A stretch of 64,000 nucleotides of DNA from Eunapius fragilis (lineage: Eukaryota; Porifera; Demospongiae; Spongillida; Spongillidae). The DNA lies in contig OY811975.1 in the NCBI GenBank assembly GCA_963681505.1, forward strand, positions 10,800,230 through 10,864,229, in the 5' to 3' direction. The notes beneath the pieces are model-generated. The model had not been told where the DNA came from. It was given only the letters and a program-made list of their open reading frames with translations, and did no database searches. The position numbers and the translations under genes were made by a program. The first letter of the stretch is position 1; the number at the start of each line of letters is the position of its first letter. This document shows positions 35,279 through 45,474 of this stretch, one piece after another.

Positions 35279-35732
35279 GTTATTGCCACATCAGTTCTGT
35301 ATTTAATTCTATATTACACATTATGAGTCTTTTACACTCGCCGATACCAACGTTTCAGGGCTAAAAACGCATAAAACTCAACGGAGTGGCTCTCCAATGT
35401 CAAAATTGCAATGTACCAAATTTAGTCCTGTTCTGCAGATCACTGTTACTTAACTATAATCAAGATATTGATTATCAAAGTAAGAGCAATTTTGGGTAAA
35501 ATTGCTCAAACTTTGCAATATCTTCATTATAGATTGAAGTAAAGATCCCTGATCTACAGATTCTGATAGTAACATGACACTTCGCGTACGTTGTAATTTT
35601 GACGCTGGGAAGATAGTCCTTCGTTTATGAGTTTTCAACCCTGAAGGTTACCAAACTTGAGTACGGACACGTTTAAAGGACTTATAATGTGTAAAAATAT
35701 CATAAACTACAGAACTGATGTGGCAATAAATG
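35279..35732. mobile_element. Foldback MITE, family 4 (~450 bp)
   Basis: The left tip tattgccacatcagttctgt is mirrored at 35709-35731 (acagaactgatgtggcaata). The interior arms match imperfectly (ctcataatgtgtaa-type and ttgattatcaaag-type segments). An extra tip sequence, actgatgtggcaataaa, occurs at about 35885-35902. It is non-coding. Confidence 0.75.
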
Positions 35733-35734
35733 TT

Positions 35735-36100
35735 GAAAATATGAAGTAAGTAGGGAGTTTAGGTCGGAAGATATGTGGATTTGAATTTTTAATGACAAAA
35801 CCAGGCTTCAATAAAAAACGGTAGCATTAATAATCTCAAAGTTAACCTACCTATTGTCCTTCATTTGTTGCAGCATTTAAAAAAAACTGATGTGGCAATA
35901 AATTATGTAGGACGTTGGTAGTTCAGCTTGTAATAGCACACGCTTGTCAGGTTCAGTCATAAAACATGCCATTCTTGTATTTAAATGTGTTAAGTGTCCA
36001 GAAAATCACACTCCTGGGTAATTGTTCAACTTGTTGATTTTCTTTTAACTACAAAGGAATGTTGTATTCCTTGAACATGCTTGCCAGACAGAATGGTTTA
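35735..36100. other. No gene recognised
   Basis: AT-rich sequence apart from the extra family-4 tip near 35885. Confidence 0.5.
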
Positions 36101-36572
36101 CAAGTAAATAAAAACGAGAGAGTTGTTGGTATCTATTTTGTTTAATGATGGCTTTCTTAATGTTATTTGCACTTTAATCCGCCCCAGGATGGCCCCCGGC
36201 CTGTAGATGGCACTACGTGCGGCACCTCGGGTGCTGAGGCGTCTCAGCATCGAAGCTAGAGCTTCAAGTAGCGCCTATGGCGCTGGGTACCGCTGGCTAG
36301 GAGTTGCCAATCCTTATAAGCCACCTCCCTGGGATGAGGTGGCTGAGTGTGGGTAAGTTTGCTAAACTGTCTGGGCTAGTGGACCCTGCATGGGTTCTCA
36401 TCGCCCAGGGAATTTATCAATAGGTAGATTATCTGCTTGGTGTAAAAAGCACGGAAACAAGAGTGTCAGAAATTTTACTCGAAAATTGAAATAGGCCTAT
36501 ATTTTTAACACCACCATAGGTCAATCCTATATACCAACAACTCTCTCGTTAGAGAATGTTTTTATTTACCTG
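36101..36572. mobile_element. Foldback MITE, family 1 copy 3, split by a GC-rich insert
   Basis: The left tip caagtaaataaaaacgagag and the right half (ggcctatatttttaacacca ... ctcgttagagaatgttttta) belong to the family seen at 11.3 kb. About 240 bp of GC-rich sequence (36180-36420, beginning gccccaggatggcccccgg) separates them. The left arm is mostly lost. The insert is not recognised; I found no convincing tRNA-type A and B boxes. Confidence 0.65.
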
Positions 36573-36710
36573 TTTCATAAGTTTATTTTTTCACCCTGTC
36601 ATAGCAGTATCATAGAATTTGGACGATCCTCTTTAAGATAAAGCACTGCTGATTGCGGCTGGGCGCAATTCAGATAATTGGCTAATATGGGAATAGTGTA
36701 ACTTTAAGAT

Positions 36711-37355
36711 CACATGGTGCTATGCTGCTCATCCCTTGTTGTGGTACCCCATGGGTCACATGGTGCTATGCTGGTCATCCCTTGTTGTGGTACCCCATGG
36801 ACCACATGGTGCTATGCTGGTCATCCCTTGCTGTGGCACCCCATGGACCACATGGTGCTATGCTGGTCATCCCTTGCTGTGGCACCCCATGGACCACATG
36901 GTGCTATGCTGGTCATCCCTTGCTGTGGCACCCCATGGACCACATGATGCTATGCTGGTCATCCCTTGCTGTGGCACCCCATGGACCACATGGTGCTATG
37001 CTGGTCATCCCTTGCTGTGGCACCCCGTGGACCACATGGTGCTATGCTGGTCATCCCTTGCTGTGGCACCCCATGGACCACATGGTGCTATGCTGGTCAT
37101 CCCTTGCTGTGGCACCCCATGTACCACATGGTGCTATGCTGGTCATCCCTTGCTGTGGTACCCCATGGACCACATGGTGCTATGCTGGTCATCCCTTGCT
37201 GTGGCACCCCATGTACCACATGGTGCTATGCTGGTCATCCCTTGCTGTGGTACCCCATGACCACATGGTGCTATGCTGGTCATCCCTTGCTGTGGTACCC
37301 CATGGACCACATGGTGCTATGCTGCTCATCCCTTGCTGTGGCACCCCATGGGTCA
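36711..37355. repeat. 46-bp minisatellite, ~14 units
   Basis: The unit starts cacatggtgctatgctggtc and includes a catcccttgctgtggcaccc core. It repeats every 46 bp with little divergence; terminal units carry ctgctcatccc, the middle ones ctggtcatccc. Because 46 is not a multiple of three, all three forward frames are open and interlocked. The resulting 150-236 codon frames are therefore not evidence for a gene. Confidence 0.95.
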
Positions 37356-38360
37356 CATCTCCTCATGAGATTACCCCCTGGTCTTTGCACTTGTTCTGGT
37401 ACCTTGATGGTGGGACCTTAGCAGACCATTGATGGTGGTGATGACTGTGTCCACATCCTCCATCAAGCCTGGTACCTTGATGGTGGGACCTTAGCAGGCA
37501 AGAAATCTGCGGTCCTTAGTGCTCTGTCTCTGCTGAATTCTATTTGGCCCTCTCTTTGGTATTTTGGTTTTTTTTTTTGTTAATCTGTGAAACTGTTTTA
37601 AAGAATGAACATGAACCTAATGAAAGCTTTTAATTATGATCCCTTTACCATATCTCATTTTAATCATGGAATCTGATAACAGCAGGTGGAGTTTGCCACT
37701 CCTCCTGCCTTCTCCACACCCTCCCTCGACCCATCTTCTCCTCCCCATCCCACTTTCTCCCTTCCCTCCCACTTTCACCATCCCTGAGGCCAACCTGGAA
37801 GTCAATGACCATGTTATAATTCATTTTGGGCGTGGTTCCTCTTCCCCAGACCCAGACGTGCGAACAGCAGGGTGCTAATGTTCCCACGAAGCAAGCTGGT
37901 TCATGCTTACCGGTTATACGCCATAGGATAAGCTGTGCACACATAGGGGTGGGCAGAACTGGAGAGAGGGAGCCTGTGGGATGAGCTCACCATCACCCTG
38001 TGGGAAGAGCCCACCCCCACATCCTCCTCCCCACCCCTACATCCTCATCCCCACTCCTACGTCCTCCTCCCCATACCCACGGACTCCTCCCCATCCCTGC
38101 ACCCAGGCCATGCATTATTCAGAGGGCGGGTTGGGATCGGCAGGGAGGAGGGGAAGTGGTGCCGGAACCTCAAACAGGAAAACTATGCTATGTGCCTTCT
38201 CTTTGGCATATATGGTACTTAAAATGTTTTGATGAAGAGCGAATGGTTGTGCACCTACCCCCTGCTTATAATTAGATGTAGCATGGGAAAGCATATAGGA
38301 CATTAAAAGGGGACATTGTCTAAGGTTAAAGTAGGTATAGCCGCCTGCCTGTCGGCAACT
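37356..38360. other. Pyrimidine-rich sequence without a supported gene
   Basis: A direct duplication of gtaccttgatggtgggacct occurs at 37399 and 37471. Strongly C/T-rich stretches (37700-37790, 38020-38105) give Pro/Ser-rich frames that I do not accept as coding. Confidence 0.5.
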
Positions 38361-38575
38361 CCAGGGGCGGATCCAGGAATTATGCCCCCTCCCGCGCGAA
38401 GCGCGGACGCTTTTGATAGCCGTACGTTCAAAATGCAACTTAAAACGCTATATTGCGCGACTATGAATATATAATTAGACGAACGAAAGGGTAGGGGGGG
38501 GGGGGGGGGGGGGGGGGGGGCACGTGCCCCCGGTGCCCCCCCCCCCCCCCCCCCCCCTCGCTACTGAACTATCCC
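38361..38575. mobile_element. Element with hAT-MITE-like left end and long G/C runs
   Basis: It starts ccaggggcggatccaggaat, resembling the terminal CAGGGGCGGATCC of widespread animal hAT-type MITEs. It then runs to a G-run (38495-38520), the palindrome gcacgtgcccccggtgcccc and a C-run (38537-38558). The same cacgtgcc-type G/C junction occurs in the element at 57617-58119 (58081). A matching right end is not seen, so this copy is truncated or rearranged. Confidence 0.55.
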
Positions 38576-38579
38576 TTCT

Positions 38580-38910
38580 AAACATACTATCCCAAACTAG
38601 ATTGTTCCTTTTTTCTGGTTCCAGGTATTGTATTGCTATATATAATGGTGTTCTTGGGGAAAGCAACCATTCAGTCTCATGCCAGCTATCGACGACCTGA
38701 ACTTTTGCTGATTTCTAAATGTCTACTCGCGAGCCGTCTAGTAAGTTGGTAACTTTTAAGCTATCTGCAGTATGCATGAGGCTCTGGTAAAAGAATTGAC
38801 GCCTTTTCCCCATCTTGCTCTTAGAGGGGGGGGGGGGGGGGGGGGGGTGGAGGTTTGCGATTCATAATGCCAGACATTGTCGAACCACGAATCCGTTAGC
38901 GAATTAAAAC
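38580..38910. other. No gene recognised; poly-G run
   Basis: Only a G-run at 38826-38847 stands out. Confidence 0.5.
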
Positions 38911-38913
38911 TAT

Positions 38914-39020
38914 TCTCGTCCCCAGACCCGTGTTACGCAGCAGCGGATGGATTACACCACCGCTCGCGTAGCGGTGATGTAATTCATCCGCTGCTGCGCA
39001 ACATGGGTCTGGGGACGAGA
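38914..39020. mobile_element. Small hairpin MITE, family 5 copy 1 (ctcgtccccagaccc ends)
   Basis: A perfect-tipped hairpin: tctcgtccccagacccgtgt mirrored by acatgggtctggggacgaga, with inner arms gcagcggatggattacacca and complement. A second family member with the same tips is at 58385-58487. Confidence 0.85.
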
Positions 39021-39024
39021 CTAA

Positions 39025-39535
39025 ATGAATACTAATGACGGAATCCCAAATAGAAAAATGCCGAGCATTTAGTACTTCTGGCATGTTTTAAAAGCATGTT
39101 CAGTAACTTACCGTCGTCTGCAATGTTGAGAAATTTTATGGTACTATGGGAAACGCGACTTTTAATACTTTGTCGGATTGGTGCATGTGTCTGTTTTGTA
39201 GCGGCGTATAACCATGAGGCGGTATACAAAAGTATGGAAAAGTTCTGAAGTTTAGTTTGAAACCTATATAACCTTTATTGGTGAAGCTACAACGACTTAA
39301 ATGCCTTCCGCAGTGCATGTCTTTGTCGGACCCTCGAGCGAACTTGCATTTGCAGGCTAAATAATACGATTAACGTATCGAAAAGGATTTCCTGCATTGC
39401 ATAGAACATGTTTTAGTCTCCGAGGCACCAAAATGCTTTCATGTATATAGCAGCGCTTTTTTCAATGTGGAAGTATGTACCCACTGTTAATGTGTACAGG
39501 ATACATGTATATGTTGTCTCATATATGTACATCGG
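39025..39535. other. No gene recognised
   Basis: Unique-looking sequence with short frames only. Confidence 0.5.
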
Positions 39536-39539
39536 AACC

Positions 39540-39812
39540 TACGCGAATAGGTTCCATATAGGAATCCTGCAGTATCATGAAGTCATTAAAAAACGTCACT
39601 CGCGTCTAGCGGGACAGCCAAGAGTCGGGTCACTTCACTCCTAGTGGCAATCGAGCAATATCAAAAAGGAGAACAGTTCTGCGTTATATTTGTGTCATAA
39701 GACGGTGTACTTTTAGAGAACAAAAATACTCGTTCCCACCGTCCGTACCCAGTCCCACCTAAATTTCTCCTCCGTCGTCGTCACCGTCTTTGTCTTCTTC
39801 GTCTTCTTTTGA

Positions 39813-39844
<32 letters not shown>

Positions 39845-40740
39845 TTCTTCTTCTCCTTCTCCTCCTCCTCCTCCTCCTCCTCCTCCTCCTCCTCCTCCTC
39901 CTCCTTCGCCTCCTCCTCCTCCTCCTCCTCCTCCTCCTCCTCCCTCCTCCTCCTCCTCCGCCTCCTCCTCCTCCTCCTCCTCCTCCTCCTCCTCCTCCTC
40001 CTCCTCCTCCTCCTCCTCCTCCTCCTCCTCCTCCTCCTCCTCCTCCTCCTCCTCCTCCTCCTCCTCCTCCTCCTCCTCCTCCTCCTCCTCCTCCTCCTCC
40101 TCCTCCTCCTCCTCCTCCTCCTCCTCCTCCTCCTCCTCCTCCTCCTCCTCCTCCTCCTCCTCCTCCTCCTCCTCCTCCTCCTCCTCCTCCTCCTCCTCCT
40201 CCTCCTCCTCCTCCTCCTCCTCCTCCTCCTCCTCCTCCTCCTCCTCCTCCTCCTCCTCCTCCTCCTCCTCCTCCTCCTCCTCCTCCTCCTCCTCCTCCTC
40301 CTCCTCCTCCTCCTCCTCCTCCTCCTCCTCCTCCTCCTCCTCCTCCTCCTCCTCCTCCTCCTCCTCCTCCTCCTCCTCCTCCTCCTCCTCCTCCTCCTCC
40401 TCCTCCTCCTCCTCCTCCTCCTCCTCCTCCTCCTCCTCCTCCTCCTCCTCCTCCTCCTCCTCCTCCTCCTCCTCCTCCTCCTCCTCCTCCTCCTCCTCCT
40501 CCTCCTCCTCCTCCTCCTCCTTCTTCTTCTTCTTCTTCTTCTTCTTCTTCTTCTTCTTCTTCTTCTTCTTCTTCTTCTTCTTCTTCTTCTTCTTCTTCTT
40601 CTTCTTCTTCTTCCTTCGGGATAGCATAACTCATGACAGGAACATTTTTAAAGCACGCCATGTGTACCAATCGTTTCAGGATGTGTCCGCATGTTATCTT
40701 CAGGTGTCTGTTAGACACCTAACTTATCGGGCAATTAGCT
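39540..40740 (+). repeat. Duplicated module (inverted copy of 12885-13340) with an 800-bp trinucleotide expansion
   Basis: 39540-39790 and 40615-40740 match the reverse complement of 13340-13090 and 13020-12885. Landmarks are cggaacctacgcg, gacggtgtacttttagagaa, aacaaaaatactcgt, cataactcatgacaggaaca and aagcacgccatgtgtaccaa. The whole length difference between copies comes from the trinucleotide tract in the middle. Confidence 0.85.
39812..40615. repeat. Giant (TTC)n-(TCC)n-(TTC)n microsatellite, ~800 bp
   Basis: TTC units at 39812-39850 pass into more than 200 almost pure TCC units (about 39855-40520, with rare CGC or TTC interruptions near 39905 and 39960). A pure TTC block follows to about 40613. 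One strand is polypyrimidine, the other polypurine. The Ser-, Leu-, Pro-, Glu-, Gly- and Arg-homopolymer frames are artefacts. Confidence 0.98.
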
Positions 40741-40789
40741 GAAGCTAGTAGTACCTTTTTGGTGTTGATCTACAAATAGCACATTACAG

Positions 40790-41070
40790 AAGTGATAAAG
40801 ACATTCTCTATGCGAGAAGGTTGGTGGTATACAGGAATCAAAGGCGGTGGTGGTGTAAAAAGCAAGGGAACAAGGCTTGTGATTGAAAAGGAAAAATGAA
40901 ATAAACCTATATTAGCACACACAGTTTAACATGATGACATGCTGCTAATATAGGTCTATTCCATTTTTCCTTTTCAATCACAAGCCTTGTTCCCTTGCTT
41001 TTTACACCACCACCGCCTTTGATTCCTATATACCACCAACCTTCTCGCATAGAGAATGTTTTTATCACTT
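40790..41070. mobile_element. Foldback MITE, family 1 copy 4 (near-perfect hairpin)
   Basis: Nearly identical to the 11300-11582 copy, including its loop region (gtttaacatgatgacatgct, in inverted orientation to the first copy's loop) and its right flank. That indicates recent activity or a shared segmental duplication. Confidence 0.9.
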
Positions 41071-41345
41071 GTGCCCTACATTTTTTTGGCAGATGTAGCA
41101 AGAATGTCAAATGACAGTTTTATTTTAGAATTCCATGGCGTGCAATTTTTTGAGGTGTGGGTGTACTGTCACGAAAATTTCGGTCCGGGAAAAAATTGGT
41201 CCGGCCGGACCAATTTAGGTCGCCAAAATTAGTCCGGCCGGACTAATGTTGGTACCAATAATTGTCCGGTATGACTAAAACCAGTCCGCGCGTGCGTATT
41301 GGTAGTATTATCGCCTCAAACACGTGGAAGAACCTTGCGAGCAAA

Positions 41346-41864
41346 ATGTCGAGTACTGACGAGGATGAAGTGAAGGAAAACTTGGTTGAAGAGGCTTACC
41401 AGTACCTGACGAGGAAAAGTTACCCAGCTGGCGCAAGTGAAGGGCAAAAGCGATGCATCAGAAGAAAAGCAGCGAAATTTGTCTTAAAGAACGGAGAACT
41501 ATTTTTCAAAAAGATGAGCAAAGGAAAGGTGAGGCTAGGACAAAGTGCTTTGAACTGCTGCTTTCTTTGTTGATCGACATGGTTTTGTTTTTAATTCGGC
41601 TCTAGGGGAGTGAGATACGATATGTTGTAAACACAGAAGAACAACAACGAATTCTTCATGGATGTCATAATGATCTAACAGCAGGGCACATGGGAGTGAA
41701 GCGTACGTTGAAAAAGATTAATGAGCGATTTAGATGGCCTGGAATGGTAAAAGACGTGACAAACATGGTAGGCATGTAGTATTGTGTTAGATATTCACTG
41801 TTTTTATGTTTAACGCTCCTCTTGCATCTAGGTTGCTAGATGTGACATTGTGAATCGAAAATGA
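41346..41864 (+). pseudogene. Truncated gene with integrase-type H2C2 zinc-binding module
   Basis: Three exons fit: 41346-41528 (61 codons from ATG), 41606-41767 (54 codons) and 41832-41864 (10 codons and stop), with GT-AG introns of 77 and 64 nt in phase 0. The second exon encodes RILHGCHNDLTAGHMGVKRT followed by LKKINERFRWPGMVKDV. This is the HHCC (H2C2) module that precedes Gypsy-type integrases and GIN-like host genes derived from them. The usual CD-x-CQR-VNRK end is shortened to CDIVNRK and lacks the second cysteine pair member, and the frame stops at once. The catalytic integrase core is missing: downstream sequence is the beta-helix gene A. The upstream region (41170-41330) has ttggtccggccggacc-type inverted motifs. 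Confidence 0.7.
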
Positions 41865-44800
41865 GCGCCGTATTTGCAAATTTTTCAGTACAAATGTTGA
41901 CCATGGAGCGAATCACGTTCATCAACTGTGGTCTACAACTTGTATCAATCGAAAGTACTTTAATCGTGAACTGCACATTTCAGGACAGTACAAGTGGAAC
42001 TATATTGTCAATTAAAAATGCACTTATCAAAACTCTTTTGGATGCTGCGATATTGTATGGATCAACAGGTAATGTTAGTATCACAGGGTGCACATTTCAG
42101 AACAACGGTGATGGTAGTGCTGTGGAGTTGTATGGATCAACAGGTAATGTTAGTATCACAGGGTGCACATTTCAGAACAACAGTGCTGGTGGTGATGGTG
42201 GTGCTGTGATATTGCATGTGTCAACAGGCGATGTTAGTATCACAGACTCGACATTTCAGAACAACAGTGCTAGTTTTGGTGGTGCTGTGAGCTTGTATGG
42301 ATCAACAGGCGATGTTAGTATCACAGGGTGCACATTTCAGAACAACAGTGCTGGTGGTTATGGTGGTGCTGTGATGTTGTATGGATTAATAGGTAATGTT
42401 AGTATCACAGGGTGCACATTTAAGAGCAACAGTGCTGGGGGTTATGGTGGTGCTGTGATGTTCTATGTATCAACAGTCGATGTTACTATCACAGGGTGCA
42501 CATTTAAGAGCAACAGTGCTGGTGGTGATGGTGGTGCTGTGGAGTTGTATGGATCAACAGGCGATGTTAGTATCACAGACTCGACATTTCAGAACAACAG
42601 TGCTAGTTTTGGTGGTGCTGTGATGTTGTATGGATCAACAGGCGATGTTAGTATCACAGGGTGCAGATTTCAGAGCAACAGTGCTGGTGATGGTGGTGCT
42701 GTGAGGTTGGATGGACGAATAACCAATGTTACAATAACTGACTGCACATTCTATATGAACAGAGGATATGCAGGAGGAGCCATTTACATTGAATGGTTTT
42801 ATAATCAGTTACATATTGAAGGGATTCTATATATTATGTTTAGAAATGTATCAATTACTAACAACATTGCAGAAGCAGGTGCAGCAATCTATGCAGTTGA
42901 TTCATATGCAGGGATTAAAAAACTCACCCTCCAGGATGTGGTTGTAAAAGATAACCATTGCTCTTCTGGTACATGTGCAGGAGCCATTTACTTTAAAGGA
43001 GTGAAGTTGGACATCTTTGGCAATCCCACCACAGGGAGTCATTTCTCATATAACTCTCCCCAAGGTGCAATACAAGGAGAAGGTGGTATCTTGACACTGC
43101 ATGGTTACGTCACATTTGACCATAACACAGGAGTTAATGGAGGGGCCATAAGTCTGTATAACAATGTTCCATTGTACTTCTATAGCAATAGTACAGTGCA
43201 CTTTTCCAACAATACAGCAACTGGATATGGTGGTGCTATATACAGTAATGGGAAACAGAATGAGTACAATACGCAGTATTCTCTGAGTTGTATTCTACGC
43301 CTCCATTATTCAATCAGTGCTTCCTTAATAACCTTCATTCATAACCATGCACTGCAAGGTGGTCATGCTGTTTATGCCAGGCCTATCTATAAATGTGGTG
43401 GTTCCTTTTCTGAAGCTTCTTCACACCTCTTACTTCCCATTGACTTGATGAGTTTTTTCAACATTACTCCATTACCAGGAGACATCAATGATGCCCAAGT
43501 ACTCTCCTTTCCAGAAAATGTGAACTATTGTGGCTGCAGTGATCCTAATTTGTGCAATAGCATAAGTCCATATCTTACCACATATCCTGGTAGGACTGTA
43601 AAACTTAAAATTACCTCAGTGGATGTAAGAAATAACCCATCACCTACTGTGGTTTACACACAAGTTGATACAGATGGTATTAACTCAGATAACATTATGC
43701 TTGGACCTCGACAGAAGTTTCAGTGGATAGGAACAGTATGTGGTCAAATAGAGTACCAAATATATGGACCAGAAAATGCTTCACTCAAATTGCTTCTTTC
43801 CAATAATCCTAATGGTTCCCCAACAGTTATTAATGTGAAGCTGTTACCATGTGAACCAGGGTTTGTATTCATTACCAACTCTTCTATCAGCATGATGAGG
43901 TGTGACTGTTCTCCTTTCCTGACATCATTAGGAGTGATCTGTGATACATCAGATGGTGTGACCAGAAATAAAGCTAACTGGATTGGTGTGTACAATAACA
44001 CTCTTCCAGCTCTGGCTCAAACCTGTCCTTTGGACTACTGCAATAGTACCATCAAGAAGCTGTCTCTAGCAAGGCCTGGGTACCTGTGCAATGGAGGGCG
44101 CACAGGCATTATATGTGGTCGTTGGCAACCTCAGTGTGATCTTTGGTTCTTCCAAGTGCCAGGAGTGCTCAGATATGTGGCTGACCACACTTGTAATGTT
44201 TGCAGTGTTGGGTGTCTTCCTGGTAGCAGCACTGTTCTTCCTCAACCTCACCATCACACAGGGCACACTCTATGGGCTCATCTTCTATGCCAACATTATC
44301 CAAGTCAATACTTCTATATTCTTCAACCAGACCATTTTTAATCCATTGCAGGTGATTGTGTCCTTGGTGAACCTTGACCTTGGGCTCCCTATGTGTTTTT
44401 ACAATGGCATGGATGATGCTGACAAGGCTGGCCTTCAGTTTGTGTTCCCAGCCTACCTCCTCATCCTCGGCAACCATTCTGGTCTGCCACTACTGTCTTC
44501 AAAGATCTCCCACTACCTCCACCAGTTTCTTTCTTTCTAGGCTTTCCACTATCATTGGAGAAAGAGCAGTTGGTGTTCTATCTACTCTCATCTACTTGTC
44601 ATATTCCAAATTGTTGAGAACTGTCATTGATATCCTCACATATTCCACAGTTCACCTACCCAGTGGTGACATGTATGTCTGGTTCTATGATGGAAATGTG
44701 AAATACCTACATGGGAAGCATGCTGCTTTGTTTGTGGTTGCTATGGCAACATGTACCCTGTTCCTCCTTCCATACACAATTGCCCTGACTTTCATTCCAA

Positions 44801-45474
44801 TCATTGAACAGCATAGTGAACACAACAGACTGTTCAACTATCTCCACAAGAAAGCCAACCAGATCAAACCGATGAATGATGCCCACTATGCTCCCTATAA
44901 GGGGGAGTGGCGATGGTGGCTGGGAGCAAGGCTTTGGCTTCTAGTTGTCATGTACAGTTTAAATCCAGTGTATAGTTCTGACAAGCCAACTCTGCTTCTC
45001 ACTATCCAAGGTACTATGGTGATGTTGTTCACAATAGCACAGGCAAGTATAAAGCCATTTGGACAGTCACATCAAAAGACACATCAAAGCAACAGACGTA
45101 CCAACTTCTACAATCAGTTGTACAATAACATTGACATGTTTTACCTTCTCAACTATACTGCACTGGCTATGTCAATGTTACACTTTCTAGACCAGAGTTC
45201 AGACCAAACACAAAGTGTCAAGGTAACTGTTGGTGTTTTGGTGGGTCTGTTTGTAGTGATGTTGATGGTCACTGTCTTGTACCATCTCACTGTGGCCATC
45301 CTCAAGACTTGCAAGATGTATAACAGAACCAGGGAGAAGTTCAATGGATTATTTGAAAAGAAACAATATGACCCAAAGGTTTTGATAGAGCTGGATGATC
45401 CCACCAACAGTACTGTTGGTACCACAACTGTGTCAGTCAAATGTGGACTAAGAGAACCATTGAGTGATGATTAA
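41850..45474 (+). pseudogene. Beta-helix-repeat / multi-pass membrane protein, paralogue A (5'-truncated, two frameshifts)
   Basis: Homologous to copy B (59045-63128) from about 41850 onward. About nine repeats of 23-28 residues, of the form (T)GDVSITGCTFQNNSAGGDGG, make a right-handed parallel beta-helix-like extracellular region. They are followed by more divergent helix turns, a Cys-rich stalk (CEPGF, RCDCSPFL, YCNSTIKKL, GYLCNGGRTGIICG) and about nine or ten hydrophobic segments. The family resembles 'pmp-like' repeat proteins expanded in sponges and other invertebrates; a receptor or adhesion role is inferred. Compared with B, 5 nt are missing near 44121 and 5 nt near 44469, each shifting the frame: the reading passes from 41861-44341 through 44091-44540 to 44374-45474. 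The signal-peptide end is absent. The intact C-terminus (stop 45474) and low divergence indicate recent decay or assembly error. Confidence 0.85.

Noticed and set aside
36180..36420. GC-rich insert in a MITE, considered as a tRNA-derived SINE
   Set aside because: I could not find convincing A and B boxes (gggttctcatcgccc only loosely resembles a B box) or an A-rich tail.
36714..37432. 236-codon frame with CCGTPWTTWCYAGHPLL repeats
   Set aside because: A 46-bp minisatellite keeps all three forward frames open and interlocked; no start context, no domain.
39713..40718. Poly-Glu, poly-Gly, poly-Pro, poly-Leu and poly-Ser frames of 270-320 codons
   Set aside because: Translation of one trinucleotide repeat in six frames; no flanking exon supports any of them.
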